Assembly: GCF_001953985.1 (NCBI RefSeq)
Contig: NZ_MBEI01000084.1
Coordinates: 1 to 45,248 of the forward strand
Reading direction: 5' to 3'
Source: Mycobacterium colombiense
Lineage (GTDB): Bacteria; Actinomycetota; Actinomycetes; Mycobacteriales; Mycobacteriaceae
DNA: 45,248 bases
This document shows, one piece after another, positions 40,258 through 45,248 of this stretch (positions within the stretch are counted from its first letter, which is position 1; each line of letters starts with the position of its first letter). The notes beneath the pieces are model-generated. The model had not been told where the DNA came from and searched no databases. It was given only the letters and a program-made list of their open reading frames with translations. The position numbers and the translations under genes were made by a program.

Positions 40258-41870
40258 TGGCCACCTCCGAAGTCAGCGGGTGCCGCCGGGCCACCCGCGT
40301 TCGGCGCGGGCGCGAACACCGGCGCCGGTGTCGGTGCGACCGGACCCGGGATCACCTCCGGCCCCGGCGGTGGCGGCGGGATGGGAACTTGCGGCGGAAC
40401 CTGGCCGATCACGGGCGCTATCGGGTTCTCGTCGTAGGCGTTCGGCGGACCCGGCGGGGTCTGCAGGTTCGACTGGACGGGCGCGATGTTCGGCCCGCCC
40501 ATCAGCTCCTCCAGCGAGTCCGGGGTCATCAGGCCCGCGGTGATCGGTCCGACCTGCTGGCCCTGCATGCCCGGGGCGACGATCCAGCCCGGCTGGGTGT
40601 TGCGGTGCGACGTCGGGGTGTCCGGCACCCAGATGCCCGGGACGGTGGTGTCCTTGTATCCGTTCGGCGGGTGCAGCCGGTCCTCGGAGTAGGCGACCTC
40701 CTTCGGCAGCGTCTCTGCCGTGCTGAACAGGTTCAACCCGAACGGCGGGTAGTTGAACTTGATCGCGTCGAGAATCGGCGAGAGGTACTGCGCACACAGT
40801 TCGGCCGACTCCTGGTAGCCCAACCGGCTGCCGGCCTGGATCGCACTACAGATGAACTGCATCGGGTTCGCGAAGTTGGTGATCGACGGGATGGCGACCA
40901 CCGAGCCGTGCGACGGGTGGTAGATCTGGTTGATGTTCGCGGCGGCCGTCGGCAGCACGTGCAGCGCGGTCTCCAGCCCGTTCAGCGGATCCGGTTGCAG
41001 CAGCGCGTTCGTCGCGGTCTCGAGGTTGTTGATGTCCTGAACCAGCACCCCGCGGTTCTGGTCCAGCCAGGGCCGCACGGTGGTGAGCAGGCTGTCGAAC
41101 TGCGCGATCGCGTTGGCCAGGTCGGTGTCGGAATGCGCGAGCCGCGTGGTGAAGTCGGCCAGGTTCTGGTTGAGCGCGACGAACTGCTGGTCGTCGTTGT
41201 GCAGCGCGTTGACGAACAGCGCCAGGCTGCGAACCACCGCGAAGAAGTCGCCGCGACCCTCGTTCAGCGCGGTCAGCGCCTGCGACAGGCTGGTCAGCGT
41301 GGCGTTGAACTGCTTGCCCTTGCCGGCCAGCCCGTTGGCGAACGACTCGATGACCTCACCGAACGGGCCCTTGGGCTGCTCGGGCGTCGGGCCCAGCTTG
41401 GAGATGATGTTGGTGATGCTGTTGCGCAGTTGGTCCCACTCCACCGGCACCTGGGTGCGCTCTTCGGGGATCACCGCGTTGTCGGCCAGCACCGGCCCGC
41501 CCTTGTAGGCCGGCTCCAATTGGATCGCCCGCGAGGCCACCAGGGTCGGGTTCAAGATCACCGCCGACGCGTTGGCGGGGACCTTGTACTTGTTCTCGTA
41601 GTGGAAGGTGACCTTCATCTTGTCGCCGCTGGGCTCGATCTTGTCGATCGCGCCCACCCGCAGGCCCATGATCTGGACCTTGTCCCCCGCATACAGCGCG
41701 TTCGCCGCCGGGAAATAGGCCACCACGGTGTTGTTGGTCAGCTTCTCGTACAGCCGCCAGCCGACATAGCCGACGACGAGCGCCAGGATCACCACCAGCG
41801 ATCCGATGATGACCGATGCCCGAGACAGCCTCGGCAGCCGGATGTTGCGGACGTCAAAGATGGTGCTCAA
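40254..41870 (-). CDS. mce1D: Mce family protein Mce1D
   Basis: The 538-residue protein begins MSTIFDVRNIRLPRLSRASVIIG with a TM anchor (about 18-40). An MlaD domain (about 48-120, GDKVQIMGLRVGAIDKIEPSGDKMKVTF), the needle helices and a Pro/Gly-rich tail (VPIPPPPPGPEVIPGPVAPTPAPV) follow. The start codon is TTG, preceded by GGGAGG and overlapping the mce1C stop (TTGA). The N-terminus matches M. tuberculosis Mce1D, which supports the rare start. Confidence 0.93.
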   Translation of the reverse strand: MSTIFDVRNIRLPRLSRASVIIGSLVVILALVVGYVGWRLYEKLTNNTVVAYFPAANALYAGDKVQIMGLRVGAIDKIEPSGDKMKVTFHYENKYKVPANASAVILNPTLVASRAIQLEPAYKGGPVLADNAVIPEERTQVPVEWDQLRNSITNIISKLGPTPEQPKGPFGEVIESFANGLAGKGKQFNATLTSLSQALTALNEGRGDFFAVVRSLALFVNALHNDDQQFVALNQNLADFTTRLAHSDTDLANAIAQFDSLLTTVRPWLDQNRGVLVQDINNLETATNALLQPDPLNGLETALHVLPTAAANINQIYHPSHGSVVAIPSITNFANPMQFICSAIQAGSRLGYQESAELCAQYLSPILDAIKFNYPPFGLNLFSTAETLPKEVAYSEDRLHPPNGYKDTTVPGIWVPDTPTSHRNTQPGWIVAPGMQGQQVGPITAGLMTPDSLEELMGGPNIAPVQSNLQTPPGPPNAYDENPIAPVIGQVPPQVPIPPPPPGPEVIPGPVAPTPAPVFAPAPNAGGPAAPADFGGGQ

Positions 41871-43459
41871 TTCTGGCTACCTCCCCCCGCTGCGCCACTG
41901 CCTCCGGCTCCGCCGGGATTGATGAACGGTGCCGGGAGTTGGTTGCCCGGCCCGGGCGGCGCCGCCGGTCCCGGCGGGAATCCGGGCGCGAACGTTGACG
42001 GCGGCGGCGTCGGACCCGCGGGTGCGAGGTTCTCGGTGCGTGCACCCGGGGGTGCTTGCGCCGGCAACGGCACGGGTGTGCCCGGCACGTCAGGCGGCGG
42101 GTCGCCCGGCCGGCCTGCGATCGGGATGCCCGGCGTCGGCGGCAGACCCGCGGGGTTCGGCGGCGACGCCATCACGTCGACTGGAGCCGGGAAGCCCGGC
42201 CCACCGAACGGTCCCGACGCCGCACCCGCACACGGCAACGGATTCCACGGCCGCGGCAGACCCTCGTCCCCGACGGTGACATTGCCGCCGGGGTTCGCCG
42301 GCGTGTACGAGCACGGCGATCCCGGTGGGACGGCCGGACCCGGGTGATCGGGCGTGCCCTCGAGCACCGGCGGCGCCGGCGGCGGCGCACCATTCGGGAA
42401 CCGTGTCCCGTTCGGGTCGGGCCAGCGGTATTCCGGCAATCCCGCACCGCGCCAGAAGTTCTCCGGATCGATGCCGCGCTTCTTGAAGGCGGCGTCGACC
42501 CACGGCTGCGAAATTTGGTACAGGGCCAGGTTGTGCAGGACCACCTTGAAGAACGGTCCCGACGCGATGGCCTCGTTCAGCGAGGGCAGGAACTTGCCGA
42601 CCTCGGTGAAACCGTTGGCCAGGTCGTCTTTGCGCTGCACCAGGATGTCGCTGACCGTGCGCAGCTGTTCCAGCACGTGGTTCAGGTTTGGGTTGTCGTT
42701 GATCAGGCCCTTGACCTGTTCGGAGAACGCGGCGACGTTGCCGAGCAGGGCGTTGATCGCCTGGCCGCGCTCGTTGAAGGCGGCCAGCAGCGTGTTGGTG
42801 TTGACCAGCAACCGGTCGACTTGATCACCGCGTTTACCGAGAATGCCCGCCACCTGGTTGGCCTGGGCCAGCAGGTGCTTGACCTCTTCGTCGCGCTTGC
42901 CGATGGTGTCGGAGAACTTCTCCACGCCTTCCAGGGCCGGGCTCAGGTGCGGGTAGGTCTGGTCGATGGTCTGCGAAAGCACGTGCAGGGACTGCTTGAC
43001 GGTGTCGATGTCCCAACCCTGGGCGGCCTTGGTGACGTCGAAGAACGCGTCGTAAATCTGGTACGGCGTGGTGCTTTGGCCGATCGGCAAGGTCGCGCCC
43101 GGCCGCAGCGGCTGGCTGCCGCGCGCCTCCAGTTCGAGGACCTTCTTTCCGAGGATGGTGTCGGTCTTGACCGCGAGCCGGCTCTCGGTGCCGAACGTTG
43201 CGGTGCCGGCGTTGAATTGGACCACGATGTGATCGCCGTCGATCTTGAGGCCCTCCACCTTGCCGACCTCCACGCCGGCGATGCGCACCTTGTCGCCTTT
43301 GCTGAGGCCACCGGTATCGGTGAACTGCCCGTAGTAGTGCGGTTTGGCCATCAACATCGGGACGCTGGTGAAGCTTTGGCCGACGCCGATCACGAGCACC
43401 GTCACGATGATGCCCATCAGCCCGATGCGGATCCGGTTGGGTGGTTCCAGTGTTCTCAT
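41867..43459 (-). CDS. mce1C: Mce family protein Mce1C
   Basis: The 530-residue protein has a TM anchor (about 11-32), an MlaD domain (about 36-113, GGLSKGDKVRIAGVEVGKVEGLKIDGDHIVVQF), needle helices to about residue 300 and a Pro/Gly-rich extracytoplasmic tail of about 200 residues. ATG 43459 overlaps the mce1B stop by 4 nt; an upstream in-frame start would add four residues. The low-complexity tail is longer than the folded part needs and may span or contact the cell wall. Confidence 0.93.
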   Translation of the reverse strand: MRTLEPPNRIRIGLMGIIVTVLVIGVGQSFTSVPMLMAKPHYYGQFTDTGGLSKGDKVRIAGVEVGKVEGLKIDGDHIVVQFNAGTATFGTESRLAVKTDTILGKKVLELEARGSQPLRPGATLPIGQSTTPYQIYDAFFDVTKAAQGWDIDTVKQSLHVLSQTIDQTYPHLSPALEGVEKFSDTIGKRDEEVKHLLAQANQVAGILGKRGDQVDRLLVNTNTLLAAFNERGQAINALLGNVAAFSEQVKGLINDNPNLNHVLEQLRTVSDILVQRKDDLANGFTEVGKFLPSLNEAIASGPFFKVVLHNLALYQISQPWVDAAFKKRGIDPENFWRGAGLPEYRWPDPNGTRFPNGAPPPAPPVLEGTPDHPGPAVPPGSPCSYTPANPGGNVTVGDEGLPRPWNPLPCAGAASGPFGGPGFPAPVDVMASPPNPAGLPPTPGIPIAGRPGDPPPDVPGTPVPLPAQAPPGARTENLAPAGPTPPPSTFAPGFPPGPAAPPGPGNQLPAPFINPGGAGGSGAAGGGSQN

Positions 43460-44496
43460 TGCGGCGTGCACCTACCCGTCGGCTGCTGGAACAGCCGGAC
43501 CGTGCGGACCGGGCCACCGGCCTGCAGGCCGTTGATCTTCAAGGTGATGTCGCAGGCGTAGAAGTTCACGAAGTCCCCGTAGGACCCGATGGCGCGCCCG
43601 ATCATGTTCAATGCCGTCGGCACCTTCTTGAGGTAGTCCTGCAGTTGGTCTTGCTGGTCGATCAGCGGCTGCTGCACCGCGTCCAGATAGTTGATCGTCT
43701 TGTGCAGAAGACCGCGGTCCTCAGCGAGCAGGTCGGCGACCGTGCCGGCGGCGTTGCTGATGTGCGCGACACCACCCGCCAGCGATTCACGGTGGTTGTT
43801 GAGGCCGGTGATCAACACCTCGAGGTTGTTGATGGTCTCGTCGAACTGCTGCCGGTGCCGAACGGTCGTGTCCAACACGATGTTCAGGTTCTTGATGACC
43901 TCGCCGATCGCCTGGTCGCGCTGACCGAGCTGGCTGGTCAGCTGCGCGGTGTTGTCGAGGATGTCGTTGATGGTGCCGCCCTGGCCCTGGAACACGGTGA
44001 CCAGCGCGCTGGCGATGGTGTTGACCTTCTGCGGATCCAGCGCCCGGAACAGCGGCTTGAACCCACCGATCAGGGCGTCGAGGTCGAGCGCCGGCTGGGT
44101 GCGTGCCAACGGGATGAACCCGCCGGCCGGCAGGACCTTGTCGGCGCCCTCGCCCTGACCGCGCTTGATCTCCAGGTAGCGGTTTCCGATCAGGTCGAGG
44201 TAGCGGATCTGGGCGGTCGTCGACTGGTACAGCTGCACCGAGCGGTCGACGTTGAATTTCACCCGGGCCCGCTTGCCGCCGTCGACCAGCTCCACCTTGT
44301 CGACCTTGCCGACCTCAACCCCCGAGGCGCGGACGAACTGGCCCGCGCGCAGGCCGCTGACGTTGGTGAACTCCGCCGAGTAACTGTTGGTGCGGTCGAA
44401 GCGCATCTGACCGAACACCACGATGATCATCACGGTGAAGATCAGCAGCACCACCGAGAAGATGCTGAGTTTGACAAGGGTTCCGGTGATTTTCAT
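43456..44496 (-). CDS. mce1B: Mce family protein Mce1B
   Basis: The 346-residue protein is the shortest Mce subunit, as usual. It has a TM anchor (about 9-30), an MlaD domain (about 38-115, GLRAGQFVRASGVEVGKVDKVELVDGGKRARVKFNVD) and needle helices. It ends soon after a conserved C-terminal NFYACDITLKINGLQAGGPVRTVRLFQQPTGRCTPQ. It lacks the Pro-rich tail of Mce1C and Mce1D. ATG 44496 overlaps the mce1A stop by 4 nt. Confidence 0.95.
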   Translation of the reverse strand: MKITGTLVKLSIFSVVLLIFTVMIIVVFGQMRFDRTNSYSAEFTNVSGLRAGQFVRASGVEVGKVDKVELVDGGKRARVKFNVDRSVQLYQSTTAQIRYLDLIGNRYLEIKRGQGEGADKVLPAGGFIPLARTQPALDLDALIGGFKPLFRALDPQKVNTIASALVTVFQGQGGTINDILDNTAQLTSQLGQRDQAIGEVIKNLNIVLDTTVRHRQQFDETINNLEVLITGLNNHRESLAGGVAHISNAAGTVADLLAEDRGLLHKTINYLDAVQQPLIDQQDQLQDYLKKVPTALNMIGRAIGSYGDFVNFYACDITLKINGLQAGGPVRTVRLFQQPTGRCTPQ

Positions 44497-45248
44497 GGGT
44501 TGATCGTGTTATCCCCTACCTGGCGTCCCCAGACGTACTCGATCGCATACGGCGATCCGGTGTCCAGGTGGTTGTACGGCGCGAGGCTGTTGCCGGAGTC
44601 CATCACCAATTCCGGTGCGGGCCACAGGTCGTGGGTGAGCGGCTGCCAGCATCCCGGCGCGCCGCCGGGGCCGCCGCGAGCGTTCACCCGCGGCAGGTTC
44701 TCCGGCCAGACGTAGGGGTTGGGCGCGCCACCGACCAGGCCGGCCGTGGCGCCGAGGCCCAGCGTCAGCGCCGCGACGGCGACCAGCGACAGGGGGTTGG
44801 CGACCAGTCCCAACCCGGACAGCGCCTGGGTGTGGGCGACCAGTGAGTAGCCGTTGCCGCCCAGGAAGGACGCGGCCTTGGGTTCGATGTCGTGGTAGTT
44901 GCGCACGGTGCAGAACAGCTCGGGGCTGTAGGTGTCCAGCAGCTGCGCCGTCGGCACCAGGTCTTCGGCGCCGCGCGCCAGGTACGGGCCGCCCTTGTTG
45001 AACAGGTCCGCGCCGGTGTTGCCGAACCCGGCCGCCGACAGCAACGCCTGGTCCAGATCTTTCTGCTGGGCGTTGATCGTGCGCGAGGTGATCACCGCGT
45101 TGTTCAAAAAGTCGAACAGATCCGGCGACGCGTTCGCGTACGTGTCGCCCAACGCCGCCAACCGCTGAATGTCCTTGCGCGCCTGCGGCAGCTGCGGATT
45201 CACGTCGTCAAGCAAGGCGTTGGCGTTGGTGACCGACTGACCGAACTT
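44493..45248 (-). CDS. mce1A: Mce family protein Mce1A, C-terminal part (5' end outside window)
   Basis: The minus frame is open from the window end to TGA at 44493-44495 and encodes 251 residues. It covers the end of the needle helices (ARKDIQRLAALGDTYANASPDLFDFLNNAVITSRTINAQQKDLDQALL) and the typical MceA C-terminal domain. That domain carries FCTVRNYHDIEP, a hydrophobic LSLVAVAALTLGLGATAG and PNPYVWPENLPRVNARGGPGG. The TM anchor and MlaD domain are outside. It is the upstream neighbour of mce1B and co-translated with it. Confidence 0.94.
   Translation of the reverse strand, partial: KFGQSVTNANALLDDVNPQLPQARKDIQRLAALGDTYANASPDLFDFLNNAVITSRTINAQQKDLDQALLSAAGFGNTGADLFNKGGPYLARGAEDLVPTAQLLDTYSPELFCTVRNYHDIEPKAASFLGGNGYSLVAHTQALSGLGLVANPLSLVAVAALTLGLGATAGLVGGAPNPYVWPENLPRVNARGGPGGAPGCWQPLTHDLWPAPELVMDSGNSLAPYNHLDTGSPYAIEYVWGRQVGDNTINP

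Noticed and set aside
40389..43561. Two long plus-strand open frames (about 500-650 codons) opposite mce1C and mce1D
   Set aside because: Typical antisense shadows rich in Arg, Gln and Asp; the mce genes on the minus strand explain the region.
1..45248. Mobile elements, CRISPR arrays, tRNA/rRNA genes, toxin-antitoxin or phage-defence modules
   Set aside because: I looked for transposase motifs, terminal repeats, regular direct repeats and cloverleaf-like sequences and saw none that could be supported.

Overview
The window is a high-G+C chromosomal segment from a mycobacterium, most likely a slow-growing non-tuberculous species. An M. avium-complex-like strain is possible, but I cannot prove the species from sequence alone. 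Gene content and order match the M. tuberculosis H37Rv block from mmpL3 (Rv0206c) to mce1A (Rv0169), read in the opposite direction. The mycobacterial hallmarks are MmpL transporters, Mce proteins, an L,D-transpeptidase, RicR with the metallothionein MymT, and many 1-8 nt overlapping gene junctions. I saw no tRNA, rRNA, CRISPR array or insertion sequence. H37Rv comparisons are from memory of that genome, not from a search.

Layout. 1-3.7 kb: C-terminal tail of MmpL3, an AI-2E family permease, an integral membrane flippase-like protein (Rv0204c type) and a secreted haemophore (Rv0203 type). 4.1-11 kb: mmpL11 coupled to a small helix-turn-helix protein, the orphan Mce-associated pair omamB/omamA, and the zinc metalloprotease zmp1. 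11-16.5 kb: a molybdopterin oxidoreductase with its TetR regulator, an L,D-transpeptidase and an MFS exporter. 16.6-21.4 kb: the copper sensor ricR, ilvD, an SPW membrane protein, a nitronate monooxygenase, an O-methyltransferase and the 48-residue copper metallothionein mymT. Perfect or near-perfect matching RicR-type palindromes lie upstream of ricR and mymT. 21.4-25.6 kb: the overlapping trio DUF2786 protein, zinc metallohydrolase and GH3 beta-glucosidase, preceded by a monoacylglycerol lipase. 25.7-33.8 kb: sigG with a downstream alpha/beta hydrolase, a DapB/2,4-diaminopentanoate-dehydrogenase-like oxidoreductase divergent from an IclR-type regulator, a pirin, a YhgE/DUF3533 membrane protein and LprO. 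33.8-45.2 kb: a DUF1275 (YoaK) membrane protein, then the mce1 lipid-import operon read leftwards from mce1A (cut by the window end) through mce1F and four Mce-associated proteins (mam1A-D). Every junction in that operon overlaps.

Functional themes are cell-envelope lipid and haem traffic (MmpL3, MmpL11, haemophore, Mce1, Omam, monoacylglycerol lipase), copper defence (RicR, MymT) and small regulated metabolic cassettes. Compared with H37Rv, four regions look like accessory differences: the nitronate monooxygenase, the hydrolase/oxidoreductase/IclR cassette after sigG, the DUF1275 gene after mam1D, and the lack of the Rv0193c-Rv0195 block between the TetR gene and the L,D-transpeptidase. I found no convincing wholly new defence or mobile system. 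The most interesting signals are regulatory palindromes tied to these accessory genes.
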